This document shows, in pieces, positions 45,926-54,330 of a stretch of DNA of 64,000 nucleotides (position 1 is its first letter; each line of letters starts with the position of its first letter). This DNA comes from Dysgonomonas sp. PF1-14 (GTDB lineage: Bacteria; Bacteroidota; Bacteroidia; Bacteroidales; Dysgonomonadaceae), in NCBI RefSeq assembly GCF_029892965.1, contig NZ_JARXWN010000001.1:434001-498000 (forward strand), given 5' to 3'. The notes under the pieces were generated by a model. The model saw nothing but the letters and a program-made list of their open reading frames with translations, ran no database searches and was not told the DNA's origin. The position numbers and the translations under genes are program-made.

Positions 45926-46565
45926 AGAAGCATGGCAGGCAGCCAAACCAGTATATGATAAAATCATAGAGCAACCGTTTATAAACGGATTGATAAACGG
46001 AACACTGGCTGAGGAGAAGTTTATTTTCTATATCCGGCAGGATGCCCTTTATCTGGCAGAATACGGAAAGGTGCTTACTGCAATAGCATCCCGATTGAAT
46101 AAGCCGGAGCATATAGAGGCGTTTATCCATTTTGCAGGAGACAGCATGGCTGTGGAGAAGGCACTACACGAATCGTTCGTCAGTAAGATATCTTCATCAG
46201 CGAAACAAGAAGCTTCGCCCAGTTGTTTGCTATATACGTCATATCTCTTGCGGCAGGTGGCAACATCGCCAGTAGAAGTGATGCTTGCAGCAGTATTGCC
46301 CTGTTTTTGGATATATAAAGAAGTGGGAGACTATATTTTAAAGCATCAGATAAAAGGAAATAATCCGTATCAGAGTTGGATAGATACTTACGGAGGTGAG
46401 GAGTTTGAGCAGTCTGTGAAAACAGCCATCGCTATTTGTGACGAGCTTGCCGAAAAATGTACGCCAGAGCAACGACAGGCTATGATGGATGCATACGTGA
46501 TGTGCTCCAAAATGGAATGGCTATTTTGGGATAGCGCATGGCGGTTAGAAAAATGGGCGGTATAA
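45912..46565 (+). CDS. tenA: Aminopyrimidine aminohydrolase TenA (thiaminase II)
   Basis: Hydrolyses aminomethyl-HMP from thiamin breakdown to HMP for salvage. The 217-aa all-helical protein has the nucleophilic cysteine in VLPCFWIYKEVG and the catalytic glutamate region MCSKMEWLFWDSAW near the C-terminus. The frame extends upstream into thiE, but the ATG at 45912 (MKWSEEAW) matches family starts. With thiM, thiE and thiD it makes this operon a salvage-capable set; thiC and thiG are not in the window. Confidence 0.92.
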   Translation: MKWSEEAWQAAKPVYDKIIEQPFINGLINGTLAEEKFIFYIRQDALYLAEYGKVLTAIASRLNKPEHIEAFIHFAGDSMAVEKALHESFVSKISSSAKQEASPSCLLYTSYLLRQVATSPVEVMLAAVLPCFWIYKEVGDYILKHQIKGNNPYQSWIDTYGGEEFEQSVKTAIAICDELAEKCTPEQRQAMMDAYVMCSKMEWLFWDSAWRLEKWAV

Positions 46566-46567
46566 GA

Positions 46568-46594
46568 AGCCCCCTTTATCCCTCAAGGGGGAGT
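46568..46594. repeat. GC-rich palindromic repeat after tenA
   Basis: AAGCCCCCTTTATCCCTCAA followed by GGGGGAG; TCCC and GGGA arms with mirrored flanks as in the other copies. It begins three bases after the tenA stop. Confidence 0.7.
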
Positions 46595-46636
46595 TAATTA
46601 GTTCGATTACAAAATATAAAATAAGATTATACCTCA

Positions 46637-46668
46637 GAAGCCTCCCCTTGGGGAGGTTGGAGGGGCTG
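46637..46668. repeat. GC-rich palindromic repeat before thiD
   Basis: CCTCCCC at 46641-46647 pairs with GGGGAGG at 46650-46656 and is followed by TTGGAGGGGCTGAA. With the copy 40 nt upstream it fills the tenA-thiD gap, head to head, like the pair between rlmN and pdxA. Confidence 0.75.
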
Positions 46669-46675
46669 AATTGGT

Positions 46676-47485
46676 ATGAAACACTATAAAATTGCACTAT
46701 CCATTGCGGGAAGTGATCCCAGCGGAGGAGCGGGGATACAGGCCGATCTGAAAACCTTTTCGGCATGTGGCTGTTATGGAGCTACGGTCATAGTAGCTGT
46801 AGTAGATGAAAATACGGTCGGAGTAACTGACGTGCACCCGATTCCTGTTTCGTTTGTATCGGGGCAGATAAAGTCTGTACTGGATGATATTGGAGCTGAT
46901 GCCATCAAAATCGGCATGTTGCATTCGTCTGAGCTTATACGCTCAGTGAAAGATACACTGGCACAATACAATATAAAAAATATTGTCCTCGATCCGGTGA
47001 TGGTGGCTACTTCCGGCGATAAACTGTTGCAGGATGAGGCAATAGAAACATTAAAGAATGAACTGATTCCTTTTGTCAGGGTTATAACGCCGAATATTCC
47101 CGAAGCGGAAATATTGTTGGGAAAAGAAATCAAAAGCCAGAAGGATTTGAAGTCGGTAGTCAAAGACTTGTCGTTTGGCAATAAAGTTTCTGTTATGCTA
47201 AAGGCAGGGCATCTTACCGAAAACAAGCTCGTAGACGTGTTTTACAATGCAGAAACTAACGAGATTATCGAACTTGCTTCCGACAGGGTGGATACAAAGA
47301 ATACACATGGTACAGGCTGCACCTTTTCGTCTGCCATAGCTGCTTTCCTGGCTCATGGATTATCGCTTAACGATGCTGCCATACGAGCAAAAGATTATAT
47401 AAACAAAGCCATAGTTGCCGGTGCCGCATACGAAATAGGAAAGGGACACGGGCCTGTACATCATTTCTTCGGTTTCTGGGAATAA
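46676..47485 (+). CDS. thiD: Hydroxymethylpyrimidine/phosphomethylpyrimidine kinase
   Basis: Phosphorylates HMP twice to HMP-PP. The 269-aa ribokinase-fold protein has SIAGSDPSGGAGIQADLKTFSA, DAIKIGMLHSSEL, VLDPVMVATSGDKL and the catalytic THGTGCTFSSAIAAFLA. It is separated from tenA by 110 nt of palindromic repeats, which might reduce read-through from the thiamin promoter. Confidence 0.95.
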   Translation: MKHYKIALSIAGSDPSGGAGIQADLKTFSACGCYGATVIVAVVDENTVGVTDVHPIPVSFVSGQIKSVLDDIGADAIKIGMLHSSELIRSVKDTLAQYNIKNIVLDPVMVATSGDKLLQDEAIETLKNELIPFVRVITPNIPEAEILLGKEIKSQKDLKSVVKDLSFGNKVSVMLKAGHLTENKLVDVFYNAETNEIIELASDRVDTKNTHGTGCTFSSAIAAFLAHGLSLNDAAIRAKDYINKAIVAGAAYEIGKGHGPVHHFFGFWE

Positions 47486-47573
47486 GATTGTTATAAGTTG
47501 AAGTGTTCTGACATATTTATGGTATTTCGATACAATATTTGTCATATCGTATTCTTATTTGCCAAGTCTTTCT

Positions 47574-47581
47574 TACCTTTG
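47574..47581 (+). promoter_or_regulatory. Candidate -7 box for the PLP enzyme gene
   Basis: TACCTTTG, 26 nt before the start codon; a TTTG lies 12 nt upstream, closer than usual. Confidence 0.45.
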
Positions 47582-47607
47582 GTATCAATTTTCAAAATAA
47601 GGAAACA

Positions 47608-48861
47608 ATGGTTCAGAATGATTCCCCGAACGAGCAATTTTCGACTCGTGTCATAAGCGAAGAGTTTAATAAAGAAGACGTGCATGGAGCGATAACAATG
47701 CCTGTGTACCGTAATGCTGCATTCGAATTTGCCGATTCGGAAAGTATTGCTGCTGCATTCCAGTATAAGGAAGAAGTAGCATCGCATACCTATACCCGTA
47801 TAACAAACCCTACGGTAGAGAATCTGGAGCGGAAAATAAAGACGGCTTCCGGTGCAGAAAATGTCATGATGGTGGCTTCGGGCATGGCAGCTATATCCAA
47901 TACGTTCCTTACACTGGCCTATGCAGGCAGTAATATTGTAACTTCTCCGCATCTCTTCGGGAATACATTTTCCTTACTGAAATTTACACTGGCTGCTTTC
48001 GGAGTCGAAGTCCGTTTTGTAAATACTGATAATATAGAAGAAATAGCAGCCGCTATTGATGAAAATACATGTGCATTCTTTTGTGAACTGATCACTAATC
48101 CGCATCTCGAAATAGCCGATCTCCCCGAAATATCGAAGCTGTTGAGAACACGCAATGTGCCGATGATAGTAGATACGACCATCATTGCTTGGTGTGGCTT
48201 CGATGCACGCAAAGCTGGAGTAGATATAGAAGTCGTTTCCACGACCAAATACGTTTCAGGTGGAGCAACAGGTATTGGTGGAGCCATACTCGACTACGGT
48301 ACTTTTGATTGGGCGTACAACAAACGTCTGAAAACAGTAAATAAGACTGTGGGTATGTCACAGTTTTCTTTCAAACTGAAACGCGAGATTGCCCGTAATA
48401 TGGGTGCGGTACTCGATCCCGATTCGGCCTATCAGCAGGCACTGGGTATGGAGACGTTGCAACTGAGGTTCGAAAAAATGTCGGTATCAGCTTATGAACT
48501 GGCGCGGTTCTTATCAAAGGAAAATCAGATTGTAAAAGTAGGATATACCAAACTGGAAACTTCACCATATAAGAAAATATCGGATAAGCTGTTTACAGGA
48601 AATCCCGGAGCGATGCTTACATTCAATCTGGAAAGTAAAGAAGCCTGTTACCGCTTCATGGATAAACTGCAAATTATCCGTCGTGCAACAAATCTGTTCG
48701 ACAACAAAACGCTGATCATACACCCTGAGTCTACCATTTACGGCACATTTGCACCCGAGATGAAAGAACTGATGGGTATAGAAGATAATTTGATGAGATT
48801 GTCGGTAGGACTGGAAGATGTAGAAGACCTCAAAAAAGATATTTTACAGGCGTTAATGTAA
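47608..48861 (+). CDS. Cys/Met metabolism PLP-dependent enzyme (O-acetylhomoserine sulfhydrylase or methionine gamma-lyase type)
   Basis: A 417-aa fold-type I PLP protein with FEFADSESIAAAF, the YTRITNPTVENLERK substrate loop, ENVMMVASGMAAI, and the cofactor lysine in VVSTTKYVSGGATGIGGAIL. Such enzymes make homocysteine from O-acetylhomoserine and sulfide, or split methionine or cystathionine. The motifs do not settle which. The open frame extends to 47539, but the ATG at 47608 (MVQNDSPNEQ) fits the -7 box and family starts. Single-gene unit. Confidence 0.88.
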   Translation: MVQNDSPNEQFSTRVISEEFNKEDVHGAITMPVYRNAAFEFADSESIAAAFQYKEEVASHTYTRITNPTVENLERKIKTASGAENVMMVASGMAAISNTFLTLAYAGSNIVTSPHLFGNTFSLLKFTLAAFGVEVRFVNTDNIEEIAAAIDENTCAFFCELITNPHLEIADLPEISKLLRTRNVPMIVDTTIIAWCGFDARKAGVDIEVVSTTKYVSGGATGIGGAILDYGTFDWAYNKRLKTVNKTVGMSQFSFKLKREIARNMGAVLDPDSAYQQALGMETLQLRFEKMSVSAYELARFLSKENQIVKVGYTKLETSPYKKISDKLFTGNPGAMLTFNLESKEACYRFMDKLQIIRRATNLFDNKTLIIHPESTIYGTFAPEMKELMGIEDNLMRLSVGLEDVEDLKKDILQALM

Positions 48862-48987
48862 TGTCTATATAGCATATAATATAGATATTGGCTATCTGCC
48901 AATAGAAATTAGTTAACCATTGTAAAAAATGATGTTTTATTTGTGATTAAATATGTTTCAAAACATAAATTGCAAATAAAAAATAGT

Positions 48988-48995
48988 ACTTTTGT
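48988..48995 (+). promoter_or_regulatory. Candidate -7 box for aroQ
   Basis: TACTTTTG, 48 nt before the aroQ start codon. The nearest TTG (48971) is 14 nt upstream, shorter than the usual spacing. Confidence 0.45.
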
Positions 48996-49043
48996 GCTCT
49001 AAACAAACAAATTTCGATATTTAGTGCTAAATAGCTGATAAAT

Positions 49044-49472
49044 ATGAAAATACAGATTATCAACGGACCTAATTTGAATTTGCTGGGGAAGCGCGAGCCG
49101 GATATATACGGCAACACTTCATTTGAGATATATTTCACCCGCTTACAGCAGATTTATACAGGTTGCGAATTGTCTTACTTTCAGTCCAATCACGAAGGCG
49201 CTCTTATCGATAAGATTCACGAGGTTGGTTTTTCCTGCGATGGCATTGTACTCAATGCAGGAGCTTATACACATACATCCATTGCACTTCACGATGCTAT
49301 TAAATCGATTAGTGCTCCGGTAGTGGAGGTTCATATATCCAATATACACACTCGTGAAGAATTTCGTCACACATCTATGATTGTCCCGGCATGTAAGGGA
49401 TCAGTTGTAGGTCTGGGGCTTATATCATACGATCTGGCTATAGAGTTTTTTGTTAAAAGCAAAAAAGCCTGA
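49044..49472 (+). CDS. aroQ: Type II 3-dehydroquinate dehydratase
   Basis: Third step of the shikimate pathway. The 142-aa protein shows the complete type II pattern: IINGPNLNLLGKREPDIYGN with the catalytic tyrosine, FQSNHEGALIDKIHE, VLNAGAYTHTSIALHDAI and VEVHISNIHTREEFRHTS. Followed by pyk after 47 nt on the same strand. Confidence 0.96.
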   Translation: MKIQIINGPNLNLLGKREPDIYGNTSFEIYFTRLQQIYTGCELSYFQSNHEGALIDKIHEVGFSCDGIVLNAGAYTHTSIALHDAIKSISAPVVEVHISNIHTREEFRHTSMIVPACKGSVVGLGLISYDLAIEFFVKSKKA

Positions 49473-49519
49473 TCGGAACGGAAATTTTTAAGAACTATAT
49501 ATATTAAATTAAATCATTT

Positions 49520-50986
49520 ATGATTCAGAAGAAAACGAAAATTGTAGCTACAATTTCAGACATGCGTTGTGATGTTGATTTCCTGCGTTCGTTGTATAAC
49601 GAAGGAATCAATGTTGTTAGAATGAACTCAGCCCATATGACAGAAGAGGGCTTTGTGAAGGTGATGACCAATGTACGTGCCGTATCTCCAAGTATTGGCA
49701 TCATGATGGATACCAAAGGTCCGGAAATACGTACTACCGCTACTGCCTCAGGCGAAAAAATCGCAGTTAAAACAGGCGACAAACTGAAAGTGATAGGCGA
49801 TATTAATGTACTGTCTACACCGGAGCAGATTTCTACTTCTTATCCTAGTATTGTAGCAGACGTGCCTGTAGGTAGCTTGCTTCTGATCGATGATGGTGAA
49901 ACCGGATTGAAAGTTGTGGACAAAACAGCTGAATATCTTGTTTGCGAAGTTCAGAACGATGGTACTATCGGTAGCCGCAAGAGCGTAAACATACCGGGAG
50001 TAAGTGTAAACCTTCCGTCTATCACAGCTAAAGACAAGAGAAGTATCGAAATCGCAATTGCAAATAAAGCAGATTTTATTGCTCACTCTTTCGTAAGAAA
50101 CAGACAAGACGTTCTTGATGTACAGAAAATTCTGGATGAGCACAACAGCCCGATCAAAATTATCGCTAAGATTGAGAATCAGGAAGGTGTGGACAACATC
50201 GACGAAATATACGAAACAGCTTACGGTGTAATGGTAGCTCGTGGAGACCTCGGTATCGAAGTACCACAGGAAAAAATTCCTGCTATCCAACGTCTGCTTA
50301 TCCGTAAATCTATCGAATTCAAGAAACCGGTTATCGTAGCAACACAGATGTTGCATACAATGATCGAAAATCCTCGCCCTACACGTGCAGAAGTAACCGA
50401 TATTGCCAATGCAGTATATTATGGAACAGATGCAGTGATGTTGAGCGGTGAAACAGCTTACGGTAAATATCCGGTAGAGGCAGTGCGTGCAATGGCTCAG
50501 ATATGTGCCACAACAGAACAGTCTAAACTGGACGAAAAAGTAATTCCTGTACCATTCAAAGATGCAGAATACGATACTACTTCTTTCCTTGCAAAACAAG
50601 CAGTTAAAGCTGCAACACAGCTGGGGCTCGGTGCTATTATCACAGACAGCTACACAGGTCGTACAGCACGTACAATCGCTGCTTTCCGCAGTAAATGTCC
50701 TGTATATGCAATTTGTTGTAACCACGAAGTTTCACGCCAGTTGTCAGTATGCTACGGAGTAGAAGCAAAATTCCAGGAATCTACAGGATTTACAACACAC
50801 AAGCATAAAGAGTATTTCCTGAAAGCCCTTAACTCATTACTGGAGCGCGGACTTATCAAGAAAGAAGATCAGGTAGCTTATTTGAGCGGTTCGTTCGGTG
50901 AAGGAAAAGGAACATCGTTCCTTGAGATCAACGGCGTAGGACGTGTTGTAGATGCTTCTGATGCTTTCGAAGTACCGGTGGATTAA
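49520..50986 (+). CDS. pyk: Pyruvate kinase
   Basis: Final ATP-forming step of glycolysis. The 488-aa protein has TKIVATISDMRCDVDFLRSL, MMDTKGPEIRTT, the catalytic lysine region IIAKIENQEGVDNIDEI, MVARGDLGIEVP and KPVIVATQML. The short B domain is present. Length is typical. Ends in a strong terminator that overlaps the next promoter. Confidence 0.96.
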   Translation: MIQKKTKIVATISDMRCDVDFLRSLYNEGINVVRMNSAHMTEEGFVKVMTNVRAVSPSIGIMMDTKGPEIRTTATASGEKIAVKTGDKLKVIGDINVLSTPEQISTSYPSIVADVPVGSLLLIDDGETGLKVVDKTAEYLVCEVQNDGTIGSRKSVNIPGVSVNLPSITAKDKRSIEIAIANKADFIAHSFVRNRQDVLDVQKILDEHNSPIKIIAKIENQEGVDNIDEIYETAYGVMVARGDLGIEVPQEKIPAIQRLLIRKSIEFKKPVIVATQMLHTMIENPRPTRAEVTDIANAVYYGTDAVMLSGETAYGKYPVEAVRAMAQICATTEQSKLDEKVIPVPFKDAEYDTTSFLAKQAVKAATQLGLGAIITDSYTGRTARTIAAFRSKCPVYAICCNHEVSRQLSVCYGVEAKFQESTGFTTHKHKEYFLKALNSLLERGLIKKEDQVAYLSGSFGEGKGTSFLEINGVGRVVDASDAFEVPVD

Positions 50987-51014
50987 TACAAGGGGAATAA
51001 TCTAAATAATAAAG

Positions 51015-51056
51015 AGAGGCTGTCAATTTAATATTGAGCAGCCTCTTGTTTTTTAT
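51015..51056 (+). terminator. pyk terminator
   Basis: AGAGGCTG at 51015-51022 pairs with CAGCCTCT at 51039-51046, followed by TGTTTTTTATC. Confidence 0.8.
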
Positions 51057-51077
51057 CTGCAAAAAAGATTATCTTTG
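51046..51077 (+). promoter_or_regulatory. Promoter of the DUF4126 gene
   Basis: TTG at 51046-51048, 21-nt spacer, TATCTTTG at 51070-51077. The -33 triplet lies at the foot of the pyk terminator hairpin. Confidence 0.6.
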
Positions 51078-51108
51078 AACGAAACTAAACACAAAATAAG
51101 GCATCATT

Positions 51109-51717
51109 ATGTTAGAATTTGTTCAGCAATTTTCCGAATGGAAATACGTTTTGAGCGCTTTTATCGGCATAGGGTTATCGGCTGCTACAGGCTTTCGCGT
51201 ATTCCTACCAATGTTTGCTGTCAGCCTTGCTTCATATATGGGTTGGATTGATGTGATACACAACGATTTGTTTTCGTGGATGGCCGAATTGCCAACCCTT
51301 ATCACGACAGGGATAGCCACTGTTGTAGAAATTCTGGCATATTATATTCCCTATGTAGACAATTTGCTTGATACATTGTCTGTCCCTTTGGCCACTATTG
51401 CAGGTTCTATTCTTTTTGCCAGCCAGTTCTCCGACATAGGGTCCTTCCCTCAATGGGCTTTAGCCCTGATAGCGGGCGGAGGTACGGCGGCAGCTGTAAG
51501 TTCGGCTTTTGCAGGAACACGCATTGCATCTACGGGCACTACGGGAGGGATTGCCAACCCTGTAGTAACTACGGCTGAAACCACAGGCGCAGTAGTAATG
51601 ACGGGCGTCACTCTAATAGCTCCTGTTATTGCTTTCTTACTTGTTATTGTATTATTATACCTAGTCTTCAGAGTCGGGCGTAAAATCTGGAGAAAAACAC
51701 GTTCTAACGGCACATAG
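51109..51717 (+). CDS. DUF4126 membrane protein
   Basis: A 202-aa protein with about five hydrophobic helices. The DUF4126 pattern is GIGLSAATGFRVFLPMFAVSLASYMGW near the N-terminus and the glycine/alanine/threonine-rich GGGTAAAVSSAFAGTRIASTGTTGGIANPVVTTAE in the middle. Ends with a basic tail (FRVGRKIWRKTRSN) facing the cytoplasm. Function unknown. Own promoter. Confidence 0.85.
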   Translation: MLEFVQQFSEWKYVLSAFIGIGLSAATGFRVFLPMFAVSLASYMGWIDVIHNDLFSWMAELPTLITTGIATVVEILAYYIPYVDNLLDTLSVPLATIAGSILFASQFSDIGSFPQWALALIAGGGTAAAVSSAFAGTRIASTGTTGGIANPVVTTAETTGAVVMTGVTLIAPVIAFLLVIVLLYLVFRVGRKIWRKTRSNGT

Positions 51718-51810
51718 CTTTTGTACTACGCTTTTGAAATAAAAGAGGAACTATTTCGAAAGCAAAGCCTCAGGAAATTACCCTCGGCTGGTAAGTATAA
51801 TTTGTTAAAA

Positions 51811-51818
51811 TAAATTTG
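51811..51818 (+). promoter_or_regulatory. Candidate -7 box for the O-methyltransferase gene
   Basis: TAAATTTG, 13 nt before the start codon; a very short leader would result. No -33 TTG. Confidence 0.35.
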
Positions 51819-51830
51819 AGATAGAATACA

Positions 51831-52475
51831 ATGTCATTAGATAAAGATCAGTCAATAGAAAACTATATTCTTTCCCATATAGACGAAGAGGGTGAGCTAT
51901 TGAAGCAGCTGAACAGAGATGCACATGTGAATTTACTGAAACCCCGCATGCTTTCAGGACATTTGCAGGGGCAGATACTACGCATATTTTGCCGGATGAT
52001 GCAGCCGGAGTATATCCTCGAAATAGGGACTTACACAGCTTATGCTACCCTTTGTCTTGCCGAAGGTGCTGCCGGCAATGCAGAGATACACACCATAGAG
52101 GTAAACGACGAGTTGGAAGACTTTATAATGAAATATCTTCACCGCACGAAGCTGAAAGATAAAATCCATCTGCATATAGGTGACGCTATGGAGATAATTC
52201 CGACAATAGACCGCATCTTCGATCTGGTATTTATAGATGCTAATAAGCGGCATTATATAGAATATTACAACCTGATATTCGATAAAGTGCGTTCCGGCGG
52301 GCTGATTATTGCAGATAATACCCTATGGGATGGGCACGTATTAGAAACCCCCAAGCCATCTGACAAGCAGACTATCGGCATACAGCAGTTCAACGATATG
52401 GTAGCAAAAGACCATAGAGTAGAAAAGGTGATATTACCTGTACGGGACGGGCTGACGCTGATATGGAAAAAATAA
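51831..52475 (+). CDS. Class I SAM-dependent O-methyltransferase (COMT/YrrM-like)
   Basis: A 214-aa soluble protein of the Methyltransf_3 family. The SAM site is LEIGTYTAYATLCLAEG (about residues 65-81), with the acidic ribose-binding residue in HTIEVND. The metal/catalytic blocks are LVFIDANKRHYIEYYN and GGLIIADNTLWDGHV. Related proteins methylate catechols or the 5-hydroxyuridine of tRNA (TrmR). A tRNA role is as likely as a small-molecule role. No informative neighbours. Confidence 0.9.
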   Translation: MSLDKDQSIENYILSHIDEEGELLKQLNRDAHVNLLKPRMLSGHLQGQILRIFCRMMQPEYILEIGTYTAYATLCLAEGAAGNAEIHTIEVNDELEDFIMKYLHRTKLKDKIHLHIGDAMEIIPTIDRIFDLVFIDANKRHYIEYYNLIFDKVRSGGLIIADNTLWDGHVLETPKPSDKQTIGIQQFNDMVAKDHRVEKVILPVRDGLTLIWKK

Positions 52476-52564
52476 TAATGCCAATCAGTATTTGAGATTG
52501 TATTGAATAATCGAACGTGCTATTGGATATTTATTATATTTAAGCCATCTAAGAAAATCGGACG

Positions 52565-53116
52565 ATGGAAAAAGAAAAAGAATTTGATGAACTGATACAG
52601 GATAGTTGCGCTTCAAATGTGCTCCAAATGGTGATGGCACTTATCGTTATGTCCGGACTGGCTATATTCTTTATCTATTGGGGGATCACGATAGGAGAGG
52701 AACCTGTGCTTTTCCTTATAGCTATCGGAATAATCATCGGATTGATTTTTCTTTTCAAACAACGAAAAGGAGACTTTAATGAAGGCAATTTCTGGCTCGG
52801 TATCATCAAGGAGAACCCCGATAATATTGTTTGGATAGACCCTATCGTTACCAAAGAAAAAGTAGCTTATATAATAACCGTAAACGAATCGTTGCGATTC
52901 CATATTCACACGAAAGATGGACTCAAAACATTTATAAAATGCAATTCGGCTGAGCAAAAGGCTGTCTTTTGGGAAGGCATTAAGACTTATCTGCCCCATG
53001 TCCATATCGGCTATTCATCCGAAATCAACGATATATATAATCAGAACCCGCAACAGTTTATTGAAATACTGAAAGAGAAAGAATTGTACACCCCCGTCAG
53101 CTATTTTGGAATCTGA
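52565..53116 (+). CDS. Hypothetical membrane protein
   Basis: A 183-aa protein with two adjacent N-terminal helices (about residues 18-37 and 43-62) and a C-terminal cytoplasmic domain of about 115 residues with alternating strands (NIVWIDPIVTKEKVAYIITVNESLRFHIHTKDG). This layout recalls YcxB-type or PH-like membrane proteins, but I cannot name a family. It converges with the AraC gene, with 21 nt between the stops. Confidence 0.7.
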   Translation: MEKEKEFDELIQDSCASNVLQMVMALIVMSGLAIFFIYWGITIGEEPVLFLIAIGIIIGLIFLFKQRKGDFNEGNFWLGIIKENPDNIVWIDPIVTKEKVAYIITVNESLRFHIHTKDGLKTFIKCNSAEQKAVFWEGIKTYLPHVHIGYSSEINDIYNQNPQQFIEILKEKELYTPVSYFGI

Positions 53117-53137
53117 TATTTTAATAATAGAAAACAC

Positions 53138-54034
53138 TCAATCCCCCGCCGCATCATAATATCTCTTTCGGTATTCTTTCGGCGTTATTTCCATTTCCTT
53201 CACAAAAGCCTTTGTAAAGTGAAACTGATCGTAAAAATTCAGCCTGAATGCTATCTCCTTGATCTTTAGTTCCGAAAATTGCAGATATGAGCACGCACGT
53301 TGTATCTTTAGTTGATTGTAGTAAGCCATCGGCGAATAAGACGTGCGCTGCACAAATAGCGTATTCAGGTGCGAGCCCGAATAACTTACCGCATCGGCTA
53401 TGTCATGCAATGTGATCTTGTTTTCCAGATTCTCTTTCATATATACAATGCTACTCTGTATCACATCTGCTTTCCTGATACTTTGTATCTCACGATATTG
53501 TGAAAGGTATTTGAGTGAAGCCAGAAAGTACATCAGGCAAAAAGTGATATATTCCAGATTTTCGGGATTATAACCCATTTCCAGATTCTGATAAATTTCT
53601 TCAAACAGGCGGAAACGATCCTGATGACGCGCATTGTCGGCATCGCCTATGTCAATATGCTTTTTTATGATAGAATCGAACATCTGTATATTCTCCCCTT
53701 TGAAGTGCAGCCAGTATATACTCCAAGGATTATGCAGTTCCGAGCCGTATTTGTGATACTCGCCTGGCGGAAGTATAAAGAACTGATTTTCTTTCAGTAC
53801 GTACCTCTCATCGTCATATTCCACCCATCCTTTACCCTTTTCGCAATAGATGAAAATATACTGATCCGTACCGTTTGCCCTTTCCCTGTAATGGAATTTT
53901 GCATTCGGATAATAGCCTATATGTGTCACATGTATTTGTCGTGTAACCTCATTGTTTGCCTGATAAGACCGTATATTGTAAGGAGTGATAATGGCCTTTT
54001 CTCCTTTGAAGCCATCGGCGATAATTGTATCCAT
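53138..54034 (-). CDS. AraC-family transcriptional regulator
   Basis: A 298-aa regulator. The N-terminal cupin-like sensing domain (about residues 20-160) includes YIFIYCEKGKGWVEYDDERY and FFILPPGEYHKYGS. The C-terminal double helix-turn-helix (about 190-290) includes ITLHDIADAVSYSGSHLNTLFVQR and IKEIAFRLNFYDQFHFTKAFVKEMEITPKEYRKR. The domain order and divergent position next to a sugar porter suggest that it senses a sugar and controls the porter-SusCD locus. The open frame starts with TTG at 54073, but the ATG at 54034 is preferred. Confidence 0.93.
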   Translation of the reverse strand: MDTIIADGFKGEKAIITPYNIRSYQANNEVTRQIHVTHIGYYPNAKFHYRERANGTDQYIFIYCEKGKGWVEYDDERYVLKENQFFILPPGEYHKYGSELHNPWSIYWLHFKGENIQMFDSIIKKHIDIGDADNARHQDRFRLFEEIYQNLEMGYNPENLEYITFCLMYFLASLKYLSQYREIQSIRKADVIQSSIVYMKENLENKITLHDIADAVSYSGSHLNTLFVQRTSYSPMAYYNQLKIQRACSYLQFSELKIKEIAFRLNFYDQFHFTKAFVKEMEITPKEYRKRYYDAAGD

Positions 54035-54067
54035 AATGTTAATGTCTAGAATAAAATGCGGGGAAAC

Positions 54068-54120
54068 TTGCAAAATAGTTATTTTTTACATATTTTGCAA
54101 AAGAATATACATTTTTTACA
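54068..54120. promoter_or_regulatory. Candidate AraC-type operator in the divergent intergenic region
   Basis: A perfect 10-bp inverted repeat, TTGCAAAATA (54068-54077) and TATTTTGCAA (54091-54100), with a 13-bp spacer. An exact 10-bp direct repeat ATTTTTTACA lies at 54081-54090 and 54111-54120, 30 bp apart. Located just upstream of the regulator gene. Confidence 0.55.
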
Positions 54121-54134
54121 CACAAATTCTATTC

Positions 54135-54142
54135 TACTTTTG
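54135..54142 (+). promoter_or_regulatory. Candidate -7 box for the sugar porter operon
   Basis: TACTTTTG about 190 nt before the porter start codon and 15 nt after the direct repeat, a fitting place for activation. No -33 TTG, as expected for an activator-dependent promoter. The remaining leader holds nothing recognised. Confidence 0.4.
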
Positions 54143-54330
54143 CTTATATAAATTATTGCCCGATTTATAAACGATACTATAGACTTTTATACATAGAATT
54201 AAAAGAATGCCAAAACTGTAGAAACACGATTTTAAGACCTTTTACATCAGTACTTTTTATTATACCAAGAGCATAGGCTGTCCTGTGTTTTGGAAGACAA
54301 ACATATATTAACCTTATTATACCTGTCATC

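Noticed and set aside
49748..50725. 325-codon open frame opposite pyk
   Set aside because: Cysteine- and phenylalanine-rich translation without family likeness, fully inside a certain pyruvate kinase gene on the other strand.
54298..54305. -7 box for the AraC gene (CAAACATA on the plus strand)
   Set aside because: It matches the consensus on the minus strand but is more than 260 nt from the AraC start and inside the porter leader, so it is probably chance.
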